The position numbers and the translations under genes were made by a program. From the NCBI GenBank assembly GCA_004357415.1, contig SMVY01000182.1:1-7716 (forward strand): a stretch of DNA of 7,716 nt. The letters are read 5' to 3'. Shown in pieces: positions 1 through 6,686 of this stretch. The notes under the pieces are model-generated. The model saw nothing but the letters and a program-made list of their open reading frames with translations. It searched no databases and was not told the DNA's origin. This DNA comes from Gemmatimonadota bacterium. GTDB taxonomy: Bacteria > Gemmatimonadota > Gemmatimonadetes > Gemmatimonadales > GWC2-71-9. Each line of letters starts with the position of its first letter. Within the stretch, counting starts at the first letter, position 1.

Positions 1-134
1 GAGCCCCGGGAGACATGCACGAGTTGCTAGCACAAACGGACAACGGCATGACCAGTCCACCAGCGCCACCTCAGGGGCTGTTTTTCGTTGCAGCCTCTTA
101 CTCGGAACGCTGGTATTGGGAGTCGGCCGAATGA
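1..134 (+). CDS. truA: tRNA pseudouridine synthase A, C-terminal end (partial)
   Basis: This is the tail of a gene entering from the left edge; the first complete codon is at base 3 and it stops with TGA at 132-134. The 43 residues include PPAPPQGLFFVAASY, which resembles the conserved end of TruA, usually written as TAPP-x-GL-x-L-x-x-V-x-Y. Just before it, the stretch DMHELLAQTDNG matches the helix and linker that precede this motif in the family. TruA makes pseudouridine at positions 38-40 of the tRNA anticodon arm in the cytoplasm. The catalytic Asp lies upstream, outside the window. The stop codon overlaps the ATG of the following protease gene (ATGA), so the two are probably cotranscribed and translationally coupled. 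The call rests on one short motif and its position, so it is good but not certain. Confidence 0.78.
   Translation, partial: APGDMHELLAQTDNGMTSPPAPPQGLFFVAASYSERWYWESAE
118..122 (+). promoter_or_regulatory. Shine-Dalgarno site for the HtrA-like gene
   Basis: GGGAG lies 8 bases before the ATG at 131, inside the end of truA. It supports that ATG over the in-frame TTG at 116, which would overlap this site. Confidence 0.6.
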
Positions 135-1552
135 GTCGGGCAATCCGGCGCGTGGCCTTCCTGGGAGTCGTCCTGTCGATCGGTTGCGGTGATCCCAGCA
201 ACGGTCTGCAGATAGCGCCCGATTCGATCGCGGCCCAGGCTACGCCCGTCTCCCCCTCCCCGCAGGACCTCGGCACCTCGCGCCACACTGCCATCGTCGA
301 CGCGGTCGCCCGCGCGGGTCCTTCCGTCGTGTCAATATCGGTAACCTCGCGCCGGCGGGTCTCCTCGCGGTCCCCGTTCGACAACTGGTTTCTGCCGCGC
401 CGCTCGGAGCGCCTGGTGCTGGGGTACGGCACTGGGTTCATCATACGGGCCGACGGTCTCATCATCACCAACCACCACGTGATCGATGATGCCGAGGAGA
501 TCGTCGTCACCCTCACCCACGGGAACGAGTACCAAGCCGAACTGATCGGCGAAGATCCCGTAAGTGACATCGCCCTCCTCCGGATCGACGGGACCGACCT
601 GCCGGTATCCGCCATCGGCCGCAGCGCCGACCTCCTCATCGGAGAGTGGGTCATCGCCCTGGGCAACCCGTACGGTTACCTGCTGGGCGACGCCGAGCCG
701 ACGGTCACCGCCGGCGTCGTCAGCGCCACCAGGCGGAATATCCTCCCAACCAGTAACCGTCCGGGGCTGTATCTCGACATGATCCAGACCGACGCGGCCA
801 TCAACCCGGGGAATTCTGGCGGCCCGTTGGTCAACGCCCTCGGCGAAGTTATCGGTGTCAACTCGTCGATCTTCACCAGCAGTGGCGGGTCGATCGGCAT
901 CGGCTTCGCCATTCCCATCGAGCGGGCCATGCGAGTCGCGGACGAACTCCTGCACAATGGGAGCGTTCGCCGGGCGTGGACCGGACTCGAGGTGGCGGGC
1001 GCGGACGCCATGCGTGACTGGAAACGGCAGGGAGGCGTGCTGGTGATCAATGTGGCACCACAGGGCCCGGCAGCCCGAATCGGCATCGGCCGGGAGTCGA
1101 TCCTGACCGAAGCCGCCGGCCGGGTGCTGCGCACCTATCTAGATTGGGAAGCGGTCAAGCTAGGATTGCACGTGGGCGATTCGGTACTCATTACCTTCCA
1201 CGACGACACCGGGCCCCAGACGAAAATCCTGGTTGCCGAGGACCTGCCCACGGTTATCGCCGAGCGGGTGCAGGTCCTCGAGGCCCTCGACCTGGTCACG
1301 GTCACTCCCAGTATCCAGTCCGAACGCGGCTTGCAATCCGCATCCGGAGCGTTGATCCTGTCGTTGAGCGACAAAGCCAGTCAGATGACTGGGCTCCGGG
1401 CCGGCGACGTGATCCTGCGCATCGGGCGCATCGAGACCAAGACGGCGCAACAGGTGAGCGAAATCCTCCAGACCCTGCGACAGGGGCAACGGTTCCGCTT
1501 CGTCCTCGAACGGGGGGGCAGCTTCCTCTACACCGACCTGGTGTTCCGATGA
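131..1552 (+). CDS. HtrA/DegP-type serine protease with two PDZ domains, probable lipoprotein
   Basis: This 473-residue protein is an envelope serine protease and chaperone of the HtrA/Deg family, which degrades or holds misfolded exported proteins. Residues 1-18 form a signal peptide with a basic start (RAIRR) and a hydrophobic core, followed by Cys19. The box SIGC is an imperfect lipobox, with Ser at -3, so lipid anchoring is likely but not proven. A low-complexity linker runs to about residue 50. The chymotrypsin-like domain spans about 60-275 with an intact triad: His116 (in TNHHV), Asp146 (in DPVSDIALL) and Ser229 (in NPGNSGGPL). Two C-terminal PDZ domains follow, at about 283-372 and 380-470. 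The second has the usual GLRAGDVIL loop, while the first reads GIGRESIL and lacks the GD. The ATG at 131 is chosen because it overlaps the truA stop (ATGA), has a GGGAG site, and gives a clean signal peptide. The stop overlaps the purB start by 4 bases. The exact class (DegP, DegQ or DegS-like) cannot be assigned from the sequence alone. Confidence 0.93.
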   Translation: MSRAIRRVAFLGVVLSIGCGDPSNGLQIAPDSIAAQATPVSPSPQDLGTSRHTAIVDAVARAGPSVVSISVTSRRRVSSRSPFDNWFLPRRSERLVLGYGTGFIIRADGLIITNHHVIDDAEEIVVTLTHGNEYQAELIGEDPVSDIALLRIDGTDLPVSAIGRSADLLIGEWVIALGNPYGYLLGDAEPTVTAGVVSATRRNILPTSNRPGLYLDMIQTDAAINPGNSGGPLVNALGEVIGVNSSIFTSSGGSIGIGFAIPIERAMRVADELLHNGSVRRAWTGLEVAGADAMRDWKRQGGVLVINVAPQGPAARIGIGRESILTEAAGRVLRTYLDWEAVKLGLHVGDSVLITFHDDTGPQTKILVAEDLPTVIAERVQVLEALDLVTVTPSIQSERGLQSASGALILSLSDKASQMTGLRAGDVILRIGRIETKTAQQVSEILQTLRQGQRFRFVLERGGSFLYTDLVFR

Positions 1553-2988
1553 CCGACGACCGGTACCAGTCGCCACTCGGCACCCGCTACGCCTCCGCGG
1601 AAATGCAGCGGTTGTGGGGTTCCCGCCACCGTATCGGGATCTGGCGGCGCCTTTGGCTGGCCCTGGCCGAAGCCCAGCAAGAACTGGGCATCGACCTTCC
1701 TGACGCCGCCCTCGACGACATGCGGGCCCACCTCGATGACGTCGACCTCGCCGCGGCGGCCGAGTACGAGCGCCGGTTCCGCCACGACGTCATGGCCCAC
1801 ATCCACGCCTTCGGCGACCAGGCTCCCGCGGCCCGCCGTTACATTCACTTGGGCGCCACCAGCGCCTTCGTCACCGACAACGCCGACCTCTTGGTGATGC
1901 GTGACGGTCTCCGGCTGCTGCTCGGACGGCTGCTGACGGTGATGCAGGCGCTGGAACGATTCGCCCACACCCACCGGGCGCTCCCCTGCCTCGCCTACAC
2001 CCACTTCCAGCCGGCCCAGCTCACCACCGTGGGGAAGCGAGCCACGCTGTGGCTCCAGGACTTCGCGCTCGACGCCGAGGAGCTGTGCTATCGGCTCGAG
2101 CACCTGCGCCTGCGAGGATGCAAGGGGACGACGGGGACCCAAGCATCGTACCTGGAGCTGTTCGACGGAGACCACCAACGGGTTCGTGAACTGGACACCA
2201 GGCTCGCCGTCAAGATGGACGCGGTGGAGACCTTCGCGGTCACGGGACAGACCTATCCCCGTAAGTACGATGCCATGCTGATCAACGCCCTGGGTGGCAT
2301 TGCCATGTCGGCCGCCAAGTTCGCCAACGACATCCGGCTCCTGCAACACGAGGGTGAACTTCTGGAACCGTTCGAAACCGAACAGATCGGTTCCAGCGCC
2401 ATGGCCTACAAGCGCAACCCGATCCGGGCCGAACGCATCAGCGCGCTGGCGCGGCACGTCCTGGCCCTGCAGAGCGATCCGGCGCACACGGCCGCAACGC
2501 AGTGGCTGGAGCGCACGCTCGACGACAGCGCCAATCGGCGTCTGTCCCTCCCGGAGACCTTCCTGGCAACCGACGCGATTCTGGTGCTGGTCGCCAACAT
2601 CGTCGACGGCCTCGAAGTACGGGAACCGGTGATCGCCAGGCACGTCGCCGAGCAGATGCCGTTCATGGCCACCGAGCGTTGGCTCATGGCCGGGGTCGCG
2701 GCCGGCGGCGACCGGCAAGCCCTCCACGAGGTCATTCGCCGTCACGCTCTCGCGGTGGCCGAGGACGTGAGCCGTGGCGAGCCCAATGACCTGGTTGAGC
2801 GCCTGGCGGCCGATCCGGCGTTCACCACCGTCCCGGTCGAGATCCTGCGCGCCGAACTCGACCCCGAGCGGTACATCGGGCGGGCCGCGCAGCAGACGGA
2901 AAACTTCATCGTGGAGTTCCTCCAGCCCCAGCTGGCACGGGCCCAGGCACTGGCGCAAACGGCCCCGGCGGCCGAGGTGACCGTATGA
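1549..2988 (+). CDS. purB: Adenylosuccinate lyase (long, animal-like form)
   Basis: This cytoplasmic enzyme of 479 residues removes fumarate from SAICAR to give AICAR, and from adenylosuccinate to give AMP. It belongs to the fumarase/aspartase superfamily and normally works as a homotetramer with shared active sites. Visible signatures are RHDVMAHIHAFG (78-89), IHLGATSAFVTDN (99-111), THFQPAQLTTVGKR (151-164), KGTTGTQASYLELF (192-205) and the superfamily signature GSSAMAYKRNP (281-291), whose second Ser is in the mobile catalytic loop. The segments ERTLDDSANRR (321-331) and MPFMATE (370-376) are also typical. The length and many of these blocks resemble the animal enzyme of about 484 residues more than the 430-456 residue form of E. 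coli and Bacillus. The reading frame is open upstream, but the ATG at 1549 fits the expected N-terminus (YQSPLGTRYAS) and overlaps the protease stop as ATGA. No strong ribosome site is visible, which suggests coupling. It ends in an ATGA overlap with purC. Confidence 0.97.
   Translation: MTDDRYQSPLGTRYASAEMQRLWGSRHRIGIWRRLWLALAEAQQELGIDLPDAALDDMRAHLDDVDLAAAAEYERRFRHDVMAHIHAFGDQAPAARRYIHLGATSAFVTDNADLLVMRDGLRLLLGRLLTVMQALERFAHTHRALPCLAYTHFQPAQLTTVGKRATLWLQDFALDAEELCYRLEHLRLRGCKGTTGTQASYLELFDGDHQRVRELDTRLAVKMDAVETFAVTGQTYPRKYDAMLINALGGIAMSAAKFANDIRLLQHEGELLEPFETEQIGSSAMAYKRNPIRAERISALARHVLALQSDPAHTAATQWLERTLDDSANRRLSLPETFLATDAILVLVANIVDGLEVREPVIARHVAEQMPFMATERWLMAGVAAGGDRQALHEVIRRHALAVAEDVSRGEPNDLVERLAADPAFTTVPVEILRAELDPERYIGRAAQQTENFIVEFLQPQLARAQALAQTAPAAEVTV
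2974..2977 (+). promoter_or_regulatory. Shine-Dalgarno site for purC
   Basis: GAGG, extended as GAGGTGA, lies 7 bases before the purC ATG at 2985 and within the last codons of purB. Together with the 4-base overlap it fixes the purC start. Confidence 0.6.
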
Positions 2989-3902
2989 CTCGGACCGCGA
3001 CTCCCGGTCTCCCGCTGCCGCTCGTCAGACGAGGCAAAGTCCGCGAGGTCTACCAACTCGATGCCGACCTCCTCCTCCTCGTGGCCAGCGACCGAATCAG
3101 CGCCTTCGACGTGATCATGCGCGAGCCGGTGCCCGACAAGGGTATCGTCCTGACACAATTGAGTGCCTGGTGGTTCCAGCAATTGGCCGACGTGGCGCCG
3201 TCGCACTTCGTGACCAGCAACACCGACGACATCATCGCACGGCACCGCGGATTGGAGCCGCACCGGTTGGACTTGGCCGGCCGCACCATGCTGGTGAAGC
3301 GGACCGAACCCGTGCGATTCGAGTGCGTCGTCCGGGGCTACCTCGCCGGGTCGGCCTGGGCCGAGTACCGGACGGACGGCACCCTTGCGGGAGAGCCGCT
3401 TCCCGAGGGGCTGGTAGAGAGCGGCCCCCTGGCCGAGCCAATCTTCTCCCCCGCCACCAAGGCGGAATCGGGACACGATGAAAACGTTACCTTCGCCACC
3501 ATGTCCCAGGCACTCGGCACGGAACTGGCAAACCGGCTCAGGGCAGTGAGCCTGGAGTTGTACCACGCCGGCCGCCAACTGGCCGCCAAGGCGGGCATCA
3601 TCGTCGCCGACACCAAGTTTGAGTTCGGCATCGACGACCGCGGGCGGCTCCTCCTGATCGACGAAATCTTGACACCTGACTCATCCCGGTTCTGGCCCGA
3701 GGACGAGTACCAACCGGGCGCCGCGCAGCCCAGCTTCGACAAGCAGCCGGTGCGGGACTATCTGGCAGGGCTGCGCGATGAGGGTATCTGGAACGGCCAG
3801 GCGCCACCACCACCTCTCCCCGCAGAGGTGGTCGAGTCGACCGCCCAACGGTACCGGCACATTTACCAACGCCTCACCGGCCAGCCGCTCGAGGCTACCT
3901 GA
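2985..3902 (+). CDS. purC: Phosphoribosylaminoimidazole-succinocarboxamide (SAICAR) synthase
   Basis: This cytoplasmic enzyme of 305 residues joins CAIR and aspartate, using ATP, to make SAICAR, which the upstream PurB then cleaves. The N-terminal ATP-binding strand is RRGKVREVY (15-23), followed by LVASDRISAFDV (32-43). The two family signatures are PVRFECVVRGYLAGSAW (109-125) and LLIDEILTPDSSRFW (223-237). FSPATKAESGHDENV (154-168) is the substrate-binding loop. The length is close to the 306-residue yeast type and longer than the roughly 240-residue E. coli/Bacillus form, with the extra length partly in the C-terminal region. That tail contains a run of four prolines (274-277). Start and stop are tightly packed: a 4-base overlap with purB and a single shared base with psd (TGATG). 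Purine genes on both sides support the assignment. Confidence 0.97.
   Translation: MTRTATPGLPLPLVRRGKVREVYQLDADLLLLVASDRISAFDVIMREPVPDKGIVLTQLSAWWFQQLADVAPSHFVTSNTDDIIARHRGLEPHRLDLAGRTMLVKRTEPVRFECVVRGYLAGSAWAEYRTDGTLAGEPLPEGLVESGPLAEPIFSPATKAESGHDENVTFATMSQALGTELANRLRAVSLELYHAGRQLAAKAGIIVADTKFEFGIDDRGRLLLIDEILTPDSSRFWPEDEYQPGAAQPSFDKQPVRDYLAGLRDEGIWNGQAPPPPLPAEVVESTAQRYRHIYQRLTGQPLEAT
3891..3894 (+). promoter_or_regulatory. Shine-Dalgarno site for psd
   Basis: GAGG lies 7 bases before the psd ATG at 3902 and inside the last codons of purC. Confidence 0.55.
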
Positions 3903-4531
3903 TGCGCATTGCTCCAGAAGGGTATCCGTTCATTGCCGTCGCCTGGGCCATCCTCCTGGTGCTGGCGGCCGGCGGGTGGTGGATCGGCGCCCTCATCTGG
4001 CTCCCGGTCGCCGTGTGGGTCGTAGCTTTCTTCCGCGATCCGCAGCGGGAGGGCCCGCGAGGGGACGAGTTCCTCATCGCTCCGGCGGACGGGAAGGTCG
4101 TGAGCGTACTCCACTCGATCGACGAACCCGATTTCCACGGCCAATCGGTCGCCCGAGTGGCTATCTTCATGAACGTGTTCAACGTGCACGTCAACCGCTA
4201 TCCGGCGAGTGGGACCGTCACCTACCGCCACGACAATCCGGGGCGGTTTTTCAACGCGGCGTCGGAGAAGGCCAGCTTGGAAAACGAGCAGAATTCGATA
4301 GGCCTGGAGACCCCGAGGGGCAAGATCCTGGTACGCCAGATCGCCGGCTTGGTGGCCCGACGCATCGTAACCGATGATGCCGAGGGAGCCCGCGTGACCC
4401 AGGGCCAGCGAATGGGGCTGATCCGGTTCGGGTCGCGGGTCGACCTGTTCATCCCCCAATCCGCCAAGATTCTGGTGTCGGTCGGCGACCGGACCAAGGC
4501 CGGAGAAACGGTAGTGGCCACATGGACTTGA
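3902..4531 (+). CDS. psd: Phosphatidylserine decarboxylase, short type (proenzyme)
   Basis: This 209-residue protein decarboxylates phosphatidylserine to phosphatidylethanolamine at the inner membrane and uses a pyruvoyl group made by self-cleavage. Two hydrophobic segments (about 8-26 and 28-45) anchor the N-terminus and are followed by FFRDPQRE (43-50). The Asp-His-Ser set used for self-cleavage can be placed: Asp63 in APADGKVV, His96 in MNVFNVHVNRYP, and Ser178 in IRFGSRVDLF. Cleavage is expected between Gly177 and Ser178, leaving a large beta chain and an alpha chain of about 32 residues. The site reads FGSR and not the LGST of the long E. coli enzyme, which fits the short PSD-A subfamily. 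Its substrate is the product of the next gene, pssA, which it overlaps by 10 bases. It shares one base with the purC stop. A decarboxylase of a related lipid is possible but unlikely given the neighbour. Confidence 0.95.
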   Translation: MRIAPEGYPFIAVAWAILLVLAAGGWWIGALIWLPVAVWVVAFFRDPQREGPRGDEFLIAPADGKVVSVLHSIDEPDFHGQSVARVAIFMNVFNVHVNRYPASGTVTYRHDNPGRFFNAASEKASLENEQNSIGLETPRGKILVRQIAGLVARRIVTDDAEGARVTQGQRMGLIRFGSRVDLFIPQSAKILVSVGDRTKAGETVVATWT

Positions 4532-5361
4532 ATCGCCGTCGCCGTCGCCCGCGGGTACGCAGCGCGGTGGTCGTGCTGCCCAACGCGTTTACCCTGGGGA
4601 ATCTCTTCTTCGGATTCTGGTCGATGGTCTCGGCCACCCGCGGCAATTTCCTGTGGGCAGGGTGGTTCCTGGTGCTGGCCGGTGCCATGGACATGATCGA
4701 CGGCCGGCTGGCGCGGCTGTCCCGCACCGACAGCCGGTTCGGGGCGGAACTCGACTCGCTGGTCGACGTCATCTCGTTCGGTGTGGCTCCGGCTATCCTC
4801 ATGTATCATCTGGTGTTCGCCGATGCCGGGCGGTTCGCCTGGATGCTGAGTTTCGCCTACCTGGTCGCCGTGGCGGTACGACTCGCCCGGTTCAACCTCG
4901 CCTCCGACACGCCATACACACCGTGGTTCACGGGTCTCCCGTCCCCCGCCGCCGGGATGTTGCTGGGCGTATACTATCCGTTCTCCCAGACTTCGTGGTA
5001 CGCCGTCACCCTTGGCCGCTTCAACGAGCAGGTGGTCCTGGTCCTGCTCATGCTGCTGTTGTCGGTCCTGATGGTGAGCAACGTCCGCTACCCCAAGCTG
5101 CCGGGCATCGGGTTCCGCAGCGCTCGTGGACGCTTCGGCCTGGTGGTGAACGTCGGCATCTTGGCTGGGGGCATTCTGGTCCCCGAATACTTCTTCTTCA
5201 CGTTCGGTATGACATACGTGGTCTTCGGCCTCGCTCGAGCGACCGTTCAAGGACTCATCGAGCACGGTGAAGCCGAGGAGCGGCTACCCGTGGAACAGGA
5301 AGCCCCACCCGCCCAATCCCCCACCGCCACCGGGAGGCCCTCGCCCACCCGGCGATTTTGA
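4522..5361 (+). CDS. pssA: CDP-diacylglycerol-serine O-phosphatidyltransferase (phosphatidylserine synthase)
   Basis: This 279-residue integral membrane enzyme makes phosphatidylserine and CMP from CDP-diacylglycerol and serine, feeding the upstream psd. It carries the complete CDP-alcohol phosphotransferase motif: Asp57, Asp60, Gly61, Ala64, Arg65, Gly74, Asp78 and Asp82, which bind the metal ions and the CDP group. LPNAFTLGNLFFGF (19-32) before it is typical of PssA, as is RLARFNLA (120-127). There are about six to eight hydrophobic segments, the last near 223-238. The N-terminus is very basic (RRRRRPRVR, residues 5-13), as expected for a cytoplasmic start. The last 30 residues are polar, rich in Pro and Glu, and probably disordered. 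The ATG at 4522 gives a 10-base overlap with psd. A GTG at codon 16 (4567) is a weaker alternative that would remove the overlap and the basic tail. It belongs to the type II synthases, unlike the unrelated E. coli PssA. Confidence 0.95.
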   Translation: MDLNRRRRRPRVRSAVVVLPNAFTLGNLFFGFWSMVSATRGNFLWAGWFLVLAGAMDMIDGRLARLSRTDSRFGAELDSLVDVISFGVAPAILMYHLVFADAGRFAWMLSFAYLVAVAVRLARFNLASDTPYTPWFTGLPSPAAGMLLGVYYPFSQTSWYAVTLGRFNEQVVLVLLMLLLSVLMVSNVRYPKLPGIGFRSARGRFGLVVNVGILAGGILVPEYFFFTFGMTYVVFGLARATVQGLIEHGEAEERLPVEQEAPPAQSPTATGRPSPTRRF

Positions 5362-5367
5362 CCGCAT

Positions 5368-5373
5368 GAGGAA
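5368..5373 (+). promoter_or_regulatory. Shine-Dalgarno site for purS
   Basis: GAGGAA lies 6 bases before the purS ATG at 5380, in the 18-base gap after pssA. It is the strongest ribosome site in the window, and its gene begins the second purine block. Confidence 0.7.
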
Positions 5374-5379
5374 CCTGCC

Positions 5380-5631
5380 ATGAACTTTCGCGCCCACATC
5401 CGGGTGATGCCGCGGGACGGCCTGCTCGACCCGCAGGGGCAAGCCGTAGAGAACGCGCTCACCGAGTTGGCGTTCGACGGTGTCTCGAGCGTCCGCGTCG
5501 GCCGTGCCATCGAGGTTGGGGTAGCGGCCGACAGCCTCGAGGACGCCGAAGACGCCACCCGGCGCATGTGCGAGCGGTTGCTGGCCAACCCCGTGACAGA
5601 AGATTTCCTGATCGAGGTCGATCCGGCATGA
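5380..5631 (+). CDS. purS: Phosphoribosylformylglycinamidine synthase subunit PurS
   Basis: This 83-residue cytoplasmic protein is the small structural subunit that bridges PurQ and PurL in the three-part FGAM synthase. The length is normal for PurS (about 80-85). Recognisable features are the start FRAHIRVMPRDGLLDPQGQA (residues 3-22), the central FDGVSSVRVGRAIEV, and the final helix and strand CERLLANPVTEDFLIEV, which are standard for the family. PurS forms a dimer and has no catalytic residues of its own. It is preceded by a strong ribosome site, and its stop overlaps the purQ start by 4 bases. The presence of purS shows that this organism uses the split enzyme and not the single large PurL of E. 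coli. Confidence 0.96.
   Translation: MNFRAHIRVMPRDGLLDPQGQAVENALTELAFDGVSSVRVGRAIEVGVAADSLEDAEDATRRMCERLLANPVTEDFLIEVDPA
5614..5617 (+). promoter_or_regulatory. Shine-Dalgarno site for purQ
   Basis: GAGG lies 10 bases before the ATG at 5628 and 13 before the next ATG at 5631. The spacing slightly favours the first of the two adjacent start codons. Confidence 0.45.
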
Positions 5632-6329
5632 TGCGCGCCGCGGTGGTGCGCTTTCCGGGCAGCAATTGCGACATGGACGCCCTCCGGGCCGCGGAACGCG
5701 CCGGATGCCGGGCCTACTTCGTGTGGCACCGTGACGACGACCTCCAGCAGGCCGACGTGGTTCTCCTCCCCGGAGGATTCAGTTACGGGGACTATCTACG
5801 CTCAGGCGCCATCGCCCGTTTCAGCCCCATCATGCAGGCGGTCCGGCGCCATGCCGCCGACGGCGGACCGGTGCTAGGCATCTGTAACGGCTTCCAGATA
5901 CTGTGCGAGGCAGGCCTCCTCCCGGGGGCGTTGCTGCCCAATGCCGGATTGACGTTCGTGTCCCGGCCCGTTCCCGTTCGCGTGGAAAACGTCGCGACAC
6001 CGTTTACCACGGCCTACCGCAAGAATGAGCTCGTTCATTTCCCGGTGGCGCACGGCGAGGGACGTTTCGTGGCCGCGCCCGACACCATCGAGGAACTCGA
6101 GGCCTCGGACCGGGTGGTACTTCGTTACGCCGATGGCGGCAACCCCAACGGCTCTTCAGCCGACATCGCCGGCATCTGCTCTTCCGACGGGAACGTCGTC
6201 GGGATCATGCCGCATCCCGAGCGCGTTGCCGACCCGGCCATCGGGGACGATCCCGGGCACAAATTTTTCTCGTCCCTGGCCGCGTGGCGTGCCGCCGCGC
6301 CCGATGAGCAGATCACCACCCCGGCCTGA
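5628..6329 (+). CDS. purQ: Phosphoribosylformylglycinamidine synthase, glutaminase subunit PurQ
   Basis: This 233-residue cytoplasmic protein is the class I glutamine amidotransferase subunit that releases ammonia from glutamine for PurL. The catalytic triad is complete: Cys86 in VLGICNGFQ, His196 and Glu198 in GIMPHPER. The PurQ-specific segments FPGSNCDMD (9-17) and LLPGGFSYGDYLRSGAIA (46-63) are present, and the length is normal. Two ATG codons stand side by side at 5628 and 5631. The first gives an ATGA overlap with purS and better spacing to GAGG, while the second would share a single base with the purS stop. The protein differs only by one Met. The frame stays open further upstream within purS, but that extension has no family match. 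The next gene is not purL but a small zinc-ribbon gene, 20 bases on. Confidence 0.97.
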   Translation: MMRAAVVRFPGSNCDMDALRAAERAGCRAYFVWHRDDDLQQADVVLLPGGFSYGDYLRSGAIARFSPIMQAVRRHAADGGPVLGICNGFQILCEAGLLPGALLPNAGLTFVSRPVPVRVENVATPFTTAYRKNELVHFPVAHGEGRFVAAPDTIEELEASDRVVLRYADGGNPNGSSADIAGICSSDGNVVGIMPHPERVADPAIGDDPGHKFFSSLAAWRAAAPDEQITTPA

Positions 6330-6349
6330 CACTCAACCCACGTGAACCC

Positions 6350-6679
6350 ATGAGCACCGACAAACCCAGCCGAACCGAAGAGGAGTACTTCACCAAGCGC
6401 GACATCGAGCTCCTCCAGCAGAAGCGCCACCAACTGGAAGAGGAGGCCGACCGCACGGAACGTCAGCAGCACTTCATGAAGTGCCCGAAGTGTGGCGCGA
6501 GCCTGCGCCCTGAAGAGTTCCACGGTGTCACCATCGACCGGTGTCCCGAGTGCGATGGGCTCTGGCTAGACCGTGGCGAGATCGACAGCCTCATGACCGA
6601 CACCGAACCGGGGTTGCTGGGCCGGGTGTTCGGCGACCTGACCGCCGCCCTGCGCGAACGCAAGTCCGACGACCGGTAG
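6350..6679 (+). CDS. zf-TFIIB-type zinc-ribbon protein, function unknown
   Basis: This is a small, acidic, soluble protein of 109 residues. Residues 8-42 are strongly charged and likely helical or coiled coil (TEEEYFTKRDIELLQQKR and beyond). Residues 44-81 form a zinc ribbon with Cys45, Cys48, Cys65 and Cys68 (KCPKCG and RCPECDG). It is followed by LWLDRGEIDSLM, the hallmark of the zf-TFIIB family (PF13453). The remaining 28 residues hold a short helix (LLGRVFGDLTAALRER). The family name reflects the ribbon fold; a role in transcription has not been shown for most bacterial members, and I do not assign one here. It lies 20 bases after purQ and 7 before purL, so it is almost certainly cotranscribed with them. 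No clear ribosome site precedes the ATG. Possible roles include a metal-dependent assembly or regulatory factor, but none is supported directly. Confidence 0.88.
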   Translation: MSTDKPSRTEEEYFTKRDIELLQQKRHQLEEEADRTERQQHFMKCPKCGASLRPEEFHGVTIDRCPECDGLWLDRGEIDSLMTDTEPGLLGRVFGDLTAALRERKSDDR

Positions 6680-6686
6680 CAAGACC

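Noticed and set aside
116..130. TTG start for the HtrA-like gene at 116
   Set aside because: The ATG at 131 has a GGGAG site at 8 bases, overlaps the truA stop as ATGA, and gives a better signal peptide. The TTG would overlap that ribosome site.
1144..1548. Upstream extension of the purB frame inside the protease gene
   Set aside because: The extra 135 residues are Arg/Pro/Gly-rich out-of-frame translation of the PDZ region and do not match the PurB N-terminus, which begins naturally at 1549.
1528..2958. Long antisense open frame of 476 codons opposite purB
   Set aside because: It mirrors purB almost exactly, and such frames arise from high GC at third positions. The translation shows no recognisable family, signal or domain, and the + strand gene is certain.
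4222..5265. Antisense open frame of 347 codons opposite psd and pssA
   Set aside because: The translation is rich in Glu, His and Gln with no domain, and both + strand genes carry complete catalytic motifs. It is a composition shadow.
5568..5627. Upstream ATG extending purQ into purS
   Set aside because: The added 20 residues are an out-of-frame reading of the conserved PurS end. PurQ proteins normally start just before the FPGSNCD motif.
6330..6349. Possible promoter or terminator in the gap between purQ and the zinc-ribbon gene
   Set aside because: The 20 bases show no hairpin, T-run or promoter-like boxes, and the gap is too short for a full promoter.
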